Numbered from the stretch's first letter, positions 11,137 to 21,022 are shown. The stretch: DNA of 64,000 nt from Pseudomonadota bacterium (GCA_023419315.1 JAEZYE010000050.1:1-64000), one strand, 5' to 3'. Made by a program: numbers and translations. Notes: generated by a model from the sequence alone, not told the origin.

Positions 11137-13635
11137 TCAGCCGTGCGCATGCTGGGAGAGGAATTCGAGCAGCCGCGCTTCGTCCCAGATCTCGATCCCG
11201 AGCTCCTGCGCTTTTGCCAGCTTGGACCCCGCTGCCTCGCCCGCGACCACGATGTGGGTCTTCTTCGAAACGCTGCCGGCGACCTTCGCGCCCAGCGCTT
11301 CGAGTTTCGCGCCGGCGTCGTCGCGACTCATCGACGCCAGGCCGCCGGTCAGCACGACGGTCTTGCCTTCCAGCGGTCCGGCCGGGGCCGCGTCGCCTTC
11401 CGGAATCACCTTAAGCAACTCGATGAGACGGGCTTCGGCCTTGCGCAGGCATTCGGCGTGCTGCGGCGGCTGGCGCCATGCATCGAACGCGTTGGCTGCT
11501 TCGCCGGGCAGGCCGGCAGTAACGAACGCATGCACGGGCGCCTCCAGCAAGGCGGCGGCGGTGGGGAATGCGGTGGCGAGTTGTTCGGCGCGCACGCGGG
11601 TGATGCGCGGAATTTCCAGATCCACCAGCAACGACGCCATGTCCAGGCCGTCACGCAATTTCGGATGCGGCGGATGCGTGTCGTTGATGCTCACGCCACG
11701 ATCGATCAAATCGTCGATGACCTTCTGGTTGCCGTCCTGATCGAAAAAATGACCGAGCGAACGCGCCACTTCGCCGCCGATGTCCGGCACGCGCTTGAAC
11801 AACGGCCACGGCAGATCGCGGATGCGATCAAGATCGCCGAACCACGCCGCCAGCGCCTTGGCCGTGCTTTCGCCGACATGCTGGATGCCGAGTGCGTACA
11901 GGAAGCGTTCCAGCGTGGTCGCGCGACTGCGGTCGATGGCTTCAATCAGGTTGTCCGCCCATTTCGTCGCGATCTTGGCGCGCGTCCAGTCGAAACGCAC
12001 CGAGTGGCCGCGCAACAGCGACAGCACATGCTGACGCCAATCCTCGCGCTGCAACTGCTCAGCGGCGAATGCCGAAGGTGCGCGCAGGATTTTCGCGGCT
12101 TCGGTGGGTTGTTCCAGCGCCAGGAACGGCCGGATGGCTGCGTCGAGCGTTTCCGGCGTTGCGTCGAGCACCAGCTTCACCAGCAGCAGATCATCCCGCG
12201 TCAGCGCGTAAAGGTCGGCGGGCGTGCGCACGACATCGGCATCCGCGAGCACTTCGACAAAGCGTTCGCCGAGACCTTCGATGTCCATCGCACGGCGCGA
12301 AGCAAAGTGGCCGATGGCTTCCTTGCGCTGCGCCGGACAGGTCAGTTCGCCGGAGCATCGCCATACGGCTTCGCCTTCTTCACGCACCAGCTCCGATCCG
12401 CAGACCGGACAACTCGCGGGCATCGTCCAGGGCTGCGTGTCGGCAGGCCGGCGCTCCAGCACCACGCTGACGACTTCCGGAATCACGTCGCCCGCGCGCC
12501 GCACGATGACGGTATCGCCATTGCGCACGTCGAGGCGGCCGACATGATCCGCGTTGTGCAGCGTCGCGCGCGTGACGGTCACCCCGCCGACCTGCACCGG
12601 CTGCATCAGCGCCCAGGGTGTCACCGCGCCGGTGCGGCCGACGTTGACCTCGATCGATTCGACCGTGGTCATCTGTTCCTGCGCCGGGAACTTGTGCGCG
12701 ATGGCCCAGCGCGGCGCACGCGAAACGAAGCCCATTTCACGCTGGCCTTCGTAGTCGTCGAGCTTGTAGACCACGCCATCGATGTCGAACGGCAGCTGGT
12801 TGCGGCGCCGGCCGATCGATTCGTAGTACGCCAGCAGGCCGTCGGTGTCGGCCACGACCTGATTGAGGGAACTCACCGGGAAGCCCCATTCGCGCAGGCG
12901 CGCCAGTGTCTGCGAATGCGTCGGCGGCAGTTCGCCGCCTTCGACCCGTCCCACTGCGTACGCGTAGAACGCCAGCGGACGCTGGGCCGTCAGTCGCGGA
13001 TCAAGCTGGCGCAACGAGCCGGCCGCGCCGTTGCGCGGATTCGCCAGCACTTTGCCGCCGCTTTCCAGCGCGCGCGCGTTGTAGGCGCGGAAGGCTTCCA
13101 GTGGCATGTAGACCTCGCCGCGCACTTCCAGCACGTCCGGCCAGCCGTCGCCACGCAGGCGCATCGGGATCGCCTTGATCGTGCGCAGGTTGGGCGTGAC
13201 GTCCTCGCCGGCCGCGCCGTCGCCGCGCGTGGCGCCCTGCACGAAACGGCCCTGTTCATAACGCAGGCTGATGGCCAGTCCATCGAGCTTCGGTTCGACC
13301 GAGAACATCAGCTGCGGTCGCTTGAGCCGGTCCGCGATGCGGCGCACGAAATCCGCGACCTCCTCATCGGCGAAGGCGTTTCCAAGCGAGAGCATCGGGA
13401 TCGAATGCCGCACCTCGGCGAACTTGCCTGACGGTGCATTGCCGACACGTTGCGTCGGGGAATCGGCGGTGATCAGATCCGGGTTGGCCGTTTCCAGTTC
13501 GTCCAGTTCCCGCAGCAGCCGGTCGTATTCGGCATCCGGAATGCTCGGCTCGTCCAGCACGTGGTAGCGATAGTTGGCGTCGTCGAGCAGACGGCGGAGT
13601 TCGATGGCGCGATCGGCGGGGGTCGGAGCGGTCAT
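11137..13635 (-). CDS. ligA: NAD-dependent DNA ligase LigA
   Basis: An 832-residue NAD+-dependent DNA ligase that seals nicks in replication and repair. Order: Ia domain, adenylation domain with KLDG (Lys116), OB fold, a four-cysteine zinc finger (CPVCGSEL...CSGELTCPAQ), helix-hairpin-helix repeats, and a C-terminal BRCT domain in the last 80 residues. It is about 160 residues longer than the E. coli enzyme. Part of the excess is an insertion at about residues 482-550, between LYALTRDDLL and KIATKWADNLIEA, in the helix-hairpin-helix part. The same extra length is typical of Xanthomonas LigA. It lies downstream of zipA and just upstream of epmA. Confidence 0.97.
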   Translation of the reverse strand: MTAPTPADRAIELRRLLDDANYRYHVLDEPSIPDAEYDRLLRELDELETANPDLITADSPTQRVGNAPSGKFAEVRHSIPMLSLGNAFADEEVADFVRRIADRLKRPQLMFSVEPKLDGLAISLRYEQGRFVQGATRGDGAAGEDVTPNLRTIKAIPMRLRGDGWPDVLEVRGEVYMPLEAFRAYNARALESGGKVLANPRNGAAGSLRQLDPRLTAQRPLAFYAYAVGRVEGGELPPTHSQTLARLREWGFPVSSLNQVVADTDGLLAYYESIGRRRNQLPFDIDGVVYKLDDYEGQREMGFVSRAPRWAIAHKFPAQEQMTTVESIEVNVGRTGAVTPWALMQPVQVGGVTVTRATLHNADHVGRLDVRNGDTVIVRRAGDVIPEVVSVVLERRPADTQPWTMPASCPVCGSELVREEGEAVWRCSGELTCPAQRKEAIGHFASRRAMDIEGLGERFVEVLADADVVRTPADLYALTRDDLLLVKLVLDATPETLDAAIRPFLALEQPTEAAKILRAPSAFAAEQLQREDWRQHVLSLLRGHSVRFDWTRAKIATKWADNLIEAIDRSRATTLERFLYALGIQHVGESTAKALAAWFGDLDRIRDLPWPLFKRVPDIGGEVARSLGHFFDQDGNQKVIDDLIDRGVSINDTHPPHPKLRDGLDMASLLVDLEIPRITRVRAEQLATAFPTAAALLEAPVHAFVTAGLPGEAANAFDAWRQPPQHAECLRKAEARLIELLKVIPEGDAAPAGPLEGKTVVLTGGLASMSRDDAGAKLEALGAKVAGSVSKKTHIVVAGEAAGSKLAKAQELGIEIWDEARLLEFLSQHAHG

Positions 13636-13937
13636 CGGGGAATTCTAAGCTGGCGAGGCGCTAACACGACGTCAGCGCATCGCGTGGAAACAGTTGCCGG
13701 CTCGCCGCTTGCCGTCGCGCCAGGGAACGCAGCGGCAGCGATCGGCAACGCGGCCCGCGGAAGCGACAATCCATCGAGGTGGAGGAGCAGGCTGGCTTGC
13801 GGAAATCGACGAGTGCAGCGGGGAGATCAGCCCGGACCCGCACACGAACGGATTGGACGCAACAGGCGAAACACGCACTCGCTGCTGCGGGGGTGCTGTC
13901 GCCAACGGCCGCGCCGGAAGAAGCGCGGCCGGCCCTC
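13636..13937. other. intergenic region between ligA and zipA
   Basis: 302 bases with no convincing gene. Near the ligA start (13659-13672) is GCGCTAACACGACG; a close copy, GCGCTAACACGATGACGCG, occurs upstream of the glutathione peroxidase gene at about 45237. No T-rich terminator was seen after zipA, so read-through into ligA is possible. Confidence 0.4.
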
Positions 13938-14669
13938 TTACCAGCGCGGACTCTTCGTCAGCGGCGGCGCTTCATGCTGCCGGTCATACCCGCGCAGTTC
14001 TTCGCGGATGTGCTGGACGCGCTGGCGGCCCAGCGTGTTGCGGCTGTCGTCGAGCACGACGCCGTTGAGCAGTTCGGCCATGCGTTCGACGTTAGGCAAC
14101 AGTTTTTCCCAGGCTTCCAGCGCGCTGATCGGTGCCGGCAGGGTCAGGAAGAACGCGATGGCCGGCGTCTGCATTTCGCGGATGTTGGCCATGTCGAAAC
14201 TGCCCGGCTGCATGATGTTGGCCATGCTGAAGATCGGGCCGCGTTCCGGATGGCCTTCGATCAGGCGGTGGAACACGTTCATGTGGCCGAAGGTCAGGCC
14301 GGTCTTCTCCGCAGCGACCACGATGTCTTCGCCGCGCAGGACCTGTCCGGCCTTGGCCGCGACATACAGCGAGACAATCTTGTCGAAGTCCTGGCTGACG
14401 CGCTTGCCCAGGTGGCTGTCGCCCGCCGGGCTGGCGCCGCCCAGGCCCAGTTCGGGCTGGCTGACGGAATCGCCGGAATAGTCGCGCGCGGTCTCGTCGG
14501 CGATGTCGTCACTGGCGATGCTCGGCTCCATCCGCGCGGTGTCGCGCTCGCTCGGCTCAAGCCGGCGGCCTTGGCTGGGCTTCTTGGGACGACCGAAAAA
14601 GATGATGGCCGCAATCAGGATGATGCCGGCGATGAGGATGCCGATTCGCAGCATTGCCATGTCGGACAC
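13938..14669 (-). CDS. zipA: cell division protein ZipA
   Basis: A 243-residue inner-membrane protein that links FtsZ to the membrane in the division ring. One N-terminal membrane segment (about residues 7-25, LRIGILIAGIILIAAIIFF) is followed by a short charged linker, and from about residue 100 by the ZipA FtsZ-binding domain (e.g. GLTFGHMNVFHRL, FSMANIMQPGSFD, ITFFLTLP-type segment). The linker is shorter than in E. coli (328 residues). The start is a GTG at 14669 with GGAG 8 bases before it; Met at 14660 is too far from the site. It lies 42 bases after smc on the same strand. Confidence 0.93.
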   Translation of the reverse strand: MSDMAMLRIGILIAGIILIAAIIFFGRPKKPSQGRRLEPSERDTARMEPSIASDDIADETARDYSGDSVSQPELGLGGASPAGDSHLGKRVSQDFDKIVSLYVAAKAGQVLRGEDIVVAAEKTGLTFGHMNVFHRLIEGHPERGPIFSMANIMQPGSFDMANIREMQTPAIAFFLTLPAPISALEAWEKLLPNVERMAELLNGVVLDDSRNTLGRQRVQHIREELRGYDRQHEAPPLTKSPRW

Positions 14670-14711
14670 GTTGGTTTCTCCGCCAGGTTTCGTTCAAAAG
14701 ATGGGCCGGAA

Positions 14712-17700
14712 TCAGGCCGCTCCCGCCAGACGCGCGGCTTCCTCCAGGTCCACCGACACCAACCGGCTCACGCCGGGCTCGCGCATGGTAACGCCACTGA
14801 GCTGGTGCGCGGCTTCCATGGTGGCCTTGTTGTGGCTGACGAACAGGAACTGCACCTTCTCGCTCATCTCCTTCACCATGTTGGCCAGGCGGCCGACGTT
14901 GGCTTCGTCCAGCGGCGCATCGACTTCGTCGAGCAGGCAGAACGGCGCGGGATTGAGCTGGAAAATCGCGAACACCAGCGCGACCGCGGTCATCGCCTTT
15001 TCGCCACCGGACAGCAGCGAGATGTTCGAAACGCGCTTGCCCGGCGGGCGCGCCATGATCGAGACGCCGGTGTCGAGCAGGTCTTCGCCGGTGAGTTCCA
15101 GGTACGCATGTCCGCCACCGAATAGGCGCGGATACAGCGCCTGCACGCCGGCATTGACGCGATCGAAGGTGTCCTTGAAGCGGCCGCGGGTTTCGCGATC
15201 GATCTTGCGGATCGCTTCCTCCAGCGTTTCCAGCGCGGTGTTGAGGTCGACGTGTTGCGCTTCCAGGTATTCGGAACGTTGCGCGGCTTCGCCGTATTCG
15301 CTGATGGCCGCCAGGTTGACCGGCTCCAGCCGGCGCATGCGGCCATCGATCTGGTTGACGGTCTGTTCCCACTCGCGCACGTCGGCGACTTCCGGCAGCG
15401 TGTTGATGACGTCTTCCATGACGAAGCCGGCCGCCACCACGCCTTCCTGCAGCTGTTCCGATTTGAGCGCCAGTGCCTGCTGATCCAGCTTGCGCTGGGA
15501 GATGCGCTCACGCTGTGCCAGCGCCTGTTCGTCGCGCTGGTGGCGCGTCTGCTCGTACTGGCGCAGTTCGTTGTCGATGCCTTCGAGCACGGCGCGGGCT
15601 TCGGCCAGCCGGCGATCGGCGTTGACGCGCTCTTCCAGCGCGGCTTGGCGCTGCGCATCCAGATCCTGCACCGGCGTGTCGCCTTCGCTGAGCTGGACGG
15701 TCAGTTCTTCCAGTCGCGTATCGAGCTGGCCGCGCTGGCCGCTCATGCGGTCCAGTGCCTGGCTGAGCGCGACAATCTGGGTGCGCTGCGATTCCAGCGT
15801 CAGTGCCAGCGCATGCGTCGCGTCGCGCGATGTGCGCGCGGCTTCGCGGGCCTGATCGCGCGCTTCGACGAACTGGCGTCGCTCGCTCTCCAGCGCCTGC
15901 CGCGCCGATTCGAGCTCGCCCATGGAATTCACGGCTTCTTCCAGTCGCAGCCGGGCTTCGCGGGCCTGTTCGCGGCTGTTGTCCAGCGCTTCGGTCAGCT
16001 GGGCCAGTTCCAGATCGATCTTCTCGATGCGCTGGCGCGTGGAGTCGACGCGGCCCTGCTGGCTCTGCAACTGGCCGGCCAGTTCGGACACGCTGCGATG
16101 CGCCATGTAGAGCGCGCGCTGCGCGTCTTCGCGCTGCTGTTCGGCGGCCAGCAACTGGTCGCGCAATGTGGCGAGCCGATGCTCCAGTTCGGCCTCGCGC
16201 TGCTGCAAGGTGTCGATCTCCGCGCGCAGCGACTGGATCTCGCGCTCGCGCAGCAGCGCGCCCTGCTTCGCCGCACCCGAGCGCAGCACGCGGACCCAGC
16301 CCGCGCCCAGGCGTTCGCCATTGCGCGTGATCACCGAGTCGGCGTCGCCCAGTTGTGCCTGCAGGCGACGCGCTTCGGCCAGGTCCTCGGCCACGTGCAG
16401 GCGCGCCAGCAGACGGCGCACGGCCAGCGGCCCCTGCACCTTGGCGGCCAGCGACGTGGGTGCGACCGGCAGATCGCCCGCCTCGTCGGACACCAGCGCG
16501 ATGCGCCCTTCGCCGAGCTCGCCCAGGGCATCGACCAGCGTTTCCGGTGCATCCACCAGCACGCCTTCGATCAACTGGCCCAGCGCGCTTTCCACCGCGT
16601 TTTCCCAGCCCGGTTCGACACTGAGCCGTTCGCCAACGCGCGACGCCGAATCCAGGCCGCGCGTCTTCAGCCAGCTCATCGCGGCACCCTGCTCCTGGCC
16701 CAGTGCAGCGTGCTGCAGCGTTTCCAGCGAGGACAGACGACCGCGAGCTTCCTGCGCACGCTTGCGTACTTCGGACAGCTCGCCCTGGGTGGCGCGTTGC
16801 TGCTCCTGCACGGCGGCCGCGCCCTGTTTGCGCGATTCGACCTGCTCGGTGAGCGTTTCCAGCGATTCCTTCTGCGTGTCGTGCTGGAGCTGCAACTGTT
16901 CGAACGCGCTCGCCAGCGCATCGAGGTCCAGGCCGGTGCGTTCATTCGTCAGCGTTTCGCGACGGCGATCCGCTTCCAGTGCCTGCCGATCAAGGTAATC
17001 GACACGGGTGCGCTCGACTTCACCCGCGCGGGCCGCTTCGGCGGACAGTCGCGAATGGGTTTCCCAGCGCTGCTGCCAGTCGGCCAGGCGGGCTTCCGCC
17101 TCGCGCAGGGCGTCCTGCTTGAACAGGTCATCCTCCTGCAGCTGCGCCAGTTGCGGTTCGGCGTCGGCGACGCTTTCGCGCAGCACGTTCAACTTGGTTT
17201 CGTCGCCGCTGATGTGCTGGCCGAGTTCCTGCAGGGCGTTCTGCGCTTCATCGCGTGCACGGCGCAGGCGTTCGGCGAGTTCGCGCTGGTGCTGCATCTG
17301 CTGTTCCAGCCGCGCCAGCGTGCTGCCGACCTGATAGACCTCGGCCTGCGCCTTGTTCAGGGATTCGGCAGCCTCGTCGCGGCGCACGCGATCGGTTTCC
17401 AGATTGCGTTCCGCTTCGCGCTGCTCGGCGATCAACTGCTGGAGGCGGGTTTCTTCCTGCGACAGTTTTTCGCGCAGGCCCTGCAGGCGCGAATCCAGCG
17501 CGCGGAACTCCAGCGCCTTCCATTCGGCATCCTTGATCCGGCGCTCTTCCTGCAAGGCCTGGTACTGCTCGGCCTGCTTGGCCTGGCGCTTGAGGTGTTC
17601 GAGCTGCTTGCCGATTTCCTCGCGCAGGTCGTTGAGGCGATCCAGGTTCTCGCGCGTATGGCGGATGCGTGTTTCGGTTTCCTTGCGGCGTTCCTTGTAC

Positions 17701-18215
17701 TTGGAGATGCCCGCCGCCTCTTCCAGGTAGATGCGCAGATCTTCCGGGCGCGCTTCGATGATCTGGCTGATCATGCCCTGCTCGATGATCGAATAGCTGC
17801 GCGGCCCCAGGCCGGTGCCCAGGAACAGATCGGTGATGTCGCGGCGCCGGCACTTGGTGCCGTTGAGGTAGTAGTTGCTCTGGCCGTCGCGGCTGACGGT
17901 GCGCTTGACCGAGATTTCGTTGAACGCGGCGAACTCGCCGGAAATGGTGTGATCGCTGTTGTCGAAGATGAGCTCGACGGTCGCCTGCGAAACCGGTTTG
18001 CGCGCGGAGCTGCCCGAGAAGATGACGTCGGTCAGCGAGTCGCCGCGCAGGCGGCTGGCCGAGCTTTCGCCCATCACCCATTTCACGGCATCGATGATGT
18101 TGGACTTGCCGCAGCCGTTGGGACCGACGACGCCGGTCATGTTGGTCGGCAAGTGCAGCGTGGTCGGATCGACGAACGACTTGAATCCGGACAGCTTGAT
18201 GGTCGAAAGGCGCAT
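14712..18215 (-). CDS. smc: chromosome segregation protein SMC
   Basis: A 1167-residue SMC ATPase, the core of the bacterial condensin complex with ScpA and ScpB (both encoded at 39.8-41.6 kb). Walker A GPNGCGKSN is at residues 31-39. Two long coiled coils flank a hinge near residues 520-660. The C-terminal signature LSGGEK (1068-1073) and Walker B FCLLDEVDAPLDE complete the ATPase head. I start at ATG 18215 (MRLSTIKLSGFKSF); the longer frame adds seven non-conserved residues. It is the first gene of the smc-zipA-ligA-epmA series. The upstream spacer has a candidate TATACT -10 and a 7-base dyad. Confidence 0.97.
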   Translation of the reverse strand: MRLSTIKLSGFKSFVDPTTLHLPTNMTGVVGPNGCGKSNIIDAVKWVMGESSASRLRGDSLTDVIFSGSSARKPVSQATVELIFDNSDHTISGEFAAFNEISVKRTVSRDGQSNYYLNGTKCRRRDITDLFLGTGLGPRSYSIIEQGMISQIIEARPEDLRIYLEEAAGISKYKERRKETETRIRHTRENLDRLNDLREEIGKQLEHLKRQAKQAEQYQALQEERRIKDAEWKALEFRALDSRLQGLREKLSQEETRLQQLIAEQREAERNLETDRVRRDEAAESLNKAQAEVYQVGSTLARLEQQMQHQRELAERLRRARDEAQNALQELGQHISGDETKLNVLRESVADAEPQLAQLQEDDLFKQDALREAEARLADWQQRWETHSRLSAEAARAGEVERTRVDYLDRQALEADRRRETLTNERTGLDLDALASAFEQLQLQHDTQKESLETLTEQVESRKQGAAAVQEQQRATQGELSEVRKRAQEARGRLSSLETLQHAALGQEQGAAMSWLKTRGLDSASRVGERLSVEPGWENAVESALGQLIEGVLVDAPETLVDALGELGEGRIALVSDEAGDLPVAPTSLAAKVQGPLAVRRLLARLHVAEDLAEARRLQAQLGDADSVITRNGERLGAGWVRVLRSGAAKQGALLREREIQSLRAEIDTLQQREAELEHRLATLRDQLLAAEQQREDAQRALYMAHRSVSELAGQLQSQQGRVDSTRQRIEKIDLELAQLTEALDNSREQAREARLRLEEAVNSMGELESARQALESERRQFVEARDQAREAARTSRDATHALALTLESQRTQIVALSQALDRMSGQRGQLDTRLEELTVQLSEGDTPVQDLDAQRQAALEERVNADRRLAEARAVLEGIDNELRQYEQTRHQRDEQALAQRERISQRKLDQQALALKSEQLQEGVVAAGFVMEDVINTLPEVADVREWEQTVNQIDGRMRRLEPVNLAAISEYGEAAQRSEYLEAQHVDLNTALETLEEAIRKIDRETRGRFKDTFDRVNAGVQALYPRLFGGGHAYLELTGEDLLDTGVSIMARPPGKRVSNISLLSGGEKAMTAVALVFAIFQLNPAPFCLLDEVDAPLDEANVGRLANMVKEMSEKVQFLFVSHNKATMEAAHQLSGVTMREPGVSRLVSVDLEEAARLAGAA

Positions 18216-18517
18216 GCGGCGGTCGTTTCCCGGCAACGGGACCGGCGGGCCGGCGCGCTGCCGCTAGTGTTTGGAAGGATGAACTTTGATTGCCAACCTG
18301 TTGATTTTGATGGCAATACAACGCAGTCAAAACTGCGCGGACCGATGAGTATAGCCGGGCCGGGCGTCCGGCAGTCCAGCGTCGCGCCGCGCGCGATGAC
18401 ACGGGCGGCGCGCGCCGGGAAAGGCCGGCCGGCCGGCGCTCCGCCCCTGTTACGATGCGCGGGTTTGCTCCGCTGTTCCCCACCCTTTCCCCCACTTCCA
18501 ACGGGCTGAAAAACACC
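18216..18517. other. divergent spacer between smc and tyrB
   Basis: About 300 bases with an AT-rich island at 18280-18360 in an otherwise GC-rich window. It contains a perfect inverted repeat, ATTGCCA (18289-18295), 15 bases, TGGCAAT (18311-18317), and a TATACT on the minus strand (18348-18353) that could be the smc -10. On the plus side, TACGAT at about 18450 could be a -10 for tyrB. An upstream in-frame ATG at 18455 also exists for tyrB. Confidence 0.45.
18289..18317. promoter_or_regulatory. inverted repeat ATTGCCA-N15-TGGCAAT
   Basis: Perfect 7-base arms separated by 15 bases (centres about 22 bases apart, two helical turns), 74 bases upstream of the smc start. It could be an operator or a 5'-leader hairpin. 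No regulator can be assigned. Confidence 0.35.
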
Positions 18518-19720
18518 GTGTCTCTCTTCGCATCCGTCGAACTCGTCCCCGGCGATCCGATCCTCGGTCTGACCGAGGCTTACAACGCCGACAACCGCAC
18601 CGGCAAGGTCAATCTGGGCGTCGGCATCTATTACGACGAGCAGGGCCGCATTCCACTTCTCGACTGCGTGCGTGAAGTCGAGCAGCGCCTTGCCGCCGAA
18701 GCGAAACCGCGCGGATACCTGCCAATCGACGGCCTGCCGGCATACACCTCCCTCACCCGCTCGCTCCTGTTCGGTGCGGATTCGCCGTTGCTGGAAGCCG
18801 GCCGCGTGGCGACCTCGCAGACGGTTGGCGGCAGCGGCGCATTGCGCGTCGGCGCGGATTTCCTGAAGCGCGCGCTGCCCGGTGCGCGCATCGCGATCAG
18901 CAATCCGAGTTGGGAAAACCACCGCGTGGTGTTCGGCACCGCCGGCTTCGAGGTGGTGGATTACCGCTATTACGACGCCGCCACCCACGGCCTGGACTTC
19001 GCCGGCATGCTGGCGGACCTGGGCGCGCTGGAACCCGGCACCGTCGTACTGCTGCATGCCTGCTGCCACAACCCGACCGGCGTGGATCTGGACGCCGGCC
19101 AATGGGCGCAGGTGGTCGAACTGGTGAAGGACCGCGGCCTGCTGCCCTTCATCGACATCGCATACCAGGGCTTTGATCAGGGCACCGAGGCCGACGCCAC
19201 CGCGATTCGCCTGTTCGCTGCATCCGGCATCCCGGCGTTCGTCGTCGCCAGTTCCTATTCGAAGTCGTTCTCGCTCTATGGCGAGCGTGTCGGCGCTCTG
19301 TCGATCGTCGCGGCCAATCGCGATGAAGCCCAGCGCGTGCAGTCGCAGATCAAACGCACCATCCGTTCGAATTACTCCAGCCCGTCCACGCACGGCGCCG
19401 CGCTGGTGGCGGGCGTGCTGGGCAGCGACGAACTGCGTGCGCGCTGGGAGCAGGAACTTGGCGCGATGCGCGAGCGCATCCACGCGCTGCGTGCCGGACT
19501 GGTCGACAAACTGGCCGCCCTCGGCGCGCCGGAGTTCGGCTTCATCCAGCAGCAGGCGGGCATGTTCTCGTACTCGGGCCTGAGCAAGGCGCAGGTGGAT
19601 CGGCTGCGCGACGAGTACGCCATCTACGCGGTCGGCACCGGCCGCATCTGCGTGGCCGCGCTCAGCCGGCAGAACCTGGACAAGGTCGCCGAGGCGGTCT
19701 ACGCCGTCAGCCGCGGCTGA
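18518..19720 (+). CDS. tyrB: aromatic amino acid / aspartate aminotransferase
   Basis: A PLP-dependent class I aminotransferase of the AspC/TyrB group (400 residues), interconverting amino acids and 2-oxo acids with glutamate/2-oxoglutarate. The PLP lysine is Lys249 in SSYSKSFSLYGERVG, the family pattern S-x-S-K followed by Y-x-x-R. HACCHNPTGVDLD and the Trp-Glu-Asn-His segment (SNPSWENHRVVF) also match. I place the start at GTG 18518 (VSLFASVELVPGDPILGL) by alignment with the AspC N-terminus; an in-frame ATG at 18455 would add 21 residues. AspC and TyrB are hard to separate by eye; aromatic specificity is the common annotation in this family. It ends at a strong terminator. Confidence 0.9.
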   Translation: MSLFASVELVPGDPILGLTEAYNADNRTGKVNLGVGIYYDEQGRIPLLDCVREVEQRLAAEAKPRGYLPIDGLPAYTSLTRSLLFGADSPLLEAGRVATSQTVGGSGALRVGADFLKRALPGARIAISNPSWENHRVVFGTAGFEVVDYRYYDAATHGLDFAGMLADLGALEPGTVVLLHACCHNPTGVDLDAGQWAQVVELVKDRGLLPFIDIAYQGFDQGTEADATAIRLFAASGIPAFVVASSYSKSFSLYGERVGALSIVAANRDEAQRVQSQIKRTIRSNYSSPSTHGAALVAGVLGSDELRARWEQELGAMRERIHALRAGLVDKLAALGAPEFGFIQQQAGMFSYSGLSKAQVDRLRDEYAIYAVGTGRICVAALSRQNLDKVAEAVYAVSRG

Positions 19721-19739
19721 GCCGCCTGCCGCAGCATGA

Positions 19740-19767
19740 AAAAAGGGAGGCTTCGGCCTCCCTTTTT
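19740..19767. terminator. bidirectional terminator between tyrB and the ABC ATPase gene
   Basis: GGGAGGC (19745-19751), TTCG tetraloop, GCCTCCC (19756-19762), with AAAAA before and TTTTT after. It serves the convergent genes on both sides. Confidence 0.92.
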
Positions 19768-19792
19768 CATTGCCGCATCGCGAACGCCTCTT

Positions 19793-20869
19793 TCAGAGGC
19801 GGCGGCCACTCTGCGCATCGAACAGATGCACGTGCGCGGCGTCCAGCGACACGGGAACGTGCGCGCCGACCGCCGGCGCCTGCTGCGGCGCAACCCGCGA
19901 GATGAGCCGATGCGGCCCGAAGCCCAGATGCAGGAAAACCTCGTTGCCCACCGGCTCCATGACTTCAACCAGCGCCTGCATGCCGGTGTCGATGGAAGCG
20001 GGCTGCACGTGTTCCGGACGCACGCCCAGCACCACCCGTTGGCCGACATGCGGCTCCAGCGCGCGCGTCGGCTGCAAGGGCACGCTGCCGCCCTCGTCCA
20101 GTTGCAGGCGCAGGCCGTCGGCGTGTTCGAGCCGGCCGCGCAACACGTTCATCGCCGGGCTGCCGAGGAAGCACGCGACGAACAGGTTCGCCGGCCGTTC
20201 GTACAACGCCATCGGCGTGTCGATCTGCTGGACCTGGCCTTCGTTGAGCACGACGATGCGCTGGCCGAGCGTCATGGCCTCGACCTGATCGTGGGTGACG
20301 TAGACCATCGTCGCGCCAAGCTGGCGATGCAGGCGCGCGATCTCCGTGCGCATCGAGTGGCGCAGCTTGGCGTCGAGGTTGGACAGCGGCTCGTCCAGCA
20401 GGAACACCGCCGGCTCGCGCACCAGCGCGCGACCCAAGGCAACGCGCTGCCGCTGGCCGCCGGACATCTCGCGCGGCAGTTTGTCGAGCATCTGTTCCAG
20501 GCCCAGCGTCTGCGCCGCCGCACTGACGCGGCCGGCCACGTCTGCTTTCGGCAGGCCGCGCAACTTCAGCCCGAACGCAAGGTTCTCGGCGACGGTCATG
20601 TGCGGATACAGCGCGTAATTCTGGAAGACCATCGCGATGTCGCGATCCTTCGGCGCCACTTCGTTGACCACGCGATCGCCGATGGACAGCGTGCCGTCGG
20701 AGATTTCCTCTAGACCGGCGATCATCCGCAGCAATGTGGACTTGCCGCAGCCGGACGGCCCCACCAGCACCATCAGCTCGCCATCGGCGATATCGAAGCT
20801 CGCTCCATGCACGGCGACTTGGCCGTTGCCGTACACCTTGCGGACGTTGTCCAGCCTGACGCTCGCCAT
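19793..20869 (-). CDS. ugpC: carbohydrate ABC transporter ATP-binding protein (UgpC/MalK type)
   Basis: A 358-residue ABC ATPase of the CUT1 sugar-importer class. Walker A GPSGCGKST is at residues 37-45, followed by Q-loop VFQNYALYPHM, signature MSGGQRQR, Walker B VFLLDEPLSNLD and the H-loop VTHDQ. The C-terminal third is the MalK-like regulatory OB domain (LGVRPEHVQ). Start at ATG 20869 with a CGGGAGAG Shine-Dalgarno; the longest frame adds 38 residues that do not fit the family. The matching permeases and binding protein lie 7 kb away at 27.2-30.3 kb and lack their own ATPase. It is divergent from the GH1 gene and shares the LacI-type operator at 21009. Confidence 0.93.
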   Translation of the reverse strand: MASVRLDNVRKVYGNGQVAVHGASFDIADGELMVLVGPSGCGKSTLLRMIAGLEEISDGTLSIGDRVVNEVAPKDRDIAMVFQNYALYPHMTVAENLAFGLKLRGLPKADVAGRVSAAAQTLGLEQMLDKLPREMSGGQRQRVALGRALVREPAVFLLDEPLSNLDAKLRHSMRTEIARLHRQLGATMVYVTHDQVEAMTLGQRIVVLNEGQVQQIDTPMALYERPANLFVACFLGSPAMNVLRGRLEHADGLRLQLDEGGSVPLQPTRALEPHVGQRVVLGVRPEHVQPASIDTGMQALVEVMEPVGNEVFLHLGFGPHRLISRVAPQQAPAVGAHVPVSLDAAHVHLFDAQSGRRL

Positions 20870-21008
20870 CAGCTCTCCCGGACGGACGGGCCGCCCCTGT
20901 TTGCCGGTTGCCGCCGCCGGGCCCCTCCCGGTGACAGTGGCACGCAAGCACGTGCCATCACGTATCACACTCCCGTTCCCCAAAGCGGGAACTTGCGATA
21001 TTCTGCCA

Positions 21009-21022
21009 TGTAATCGTTTTCA
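21009..21022. promoter_or_regulatory. LacI-family operator, site A (ABC ATPase / GH1)
   Basis: TGTAATCGTTTTCA, a full match to TGNAANCGNTTNCA. It lies between divergent genes, 39 bases before the GH1 ATG and 140 bases from the ATPase start. It is one of five such sites in the 21-39 kb block. Confidence 0.75.

Noticed and set aside
15252..18509. A 1085-codon plus-strand frame opposite smc
   Set aside because: Antisense shadow of the coiled-coil gene; composition reflects reversed codons.
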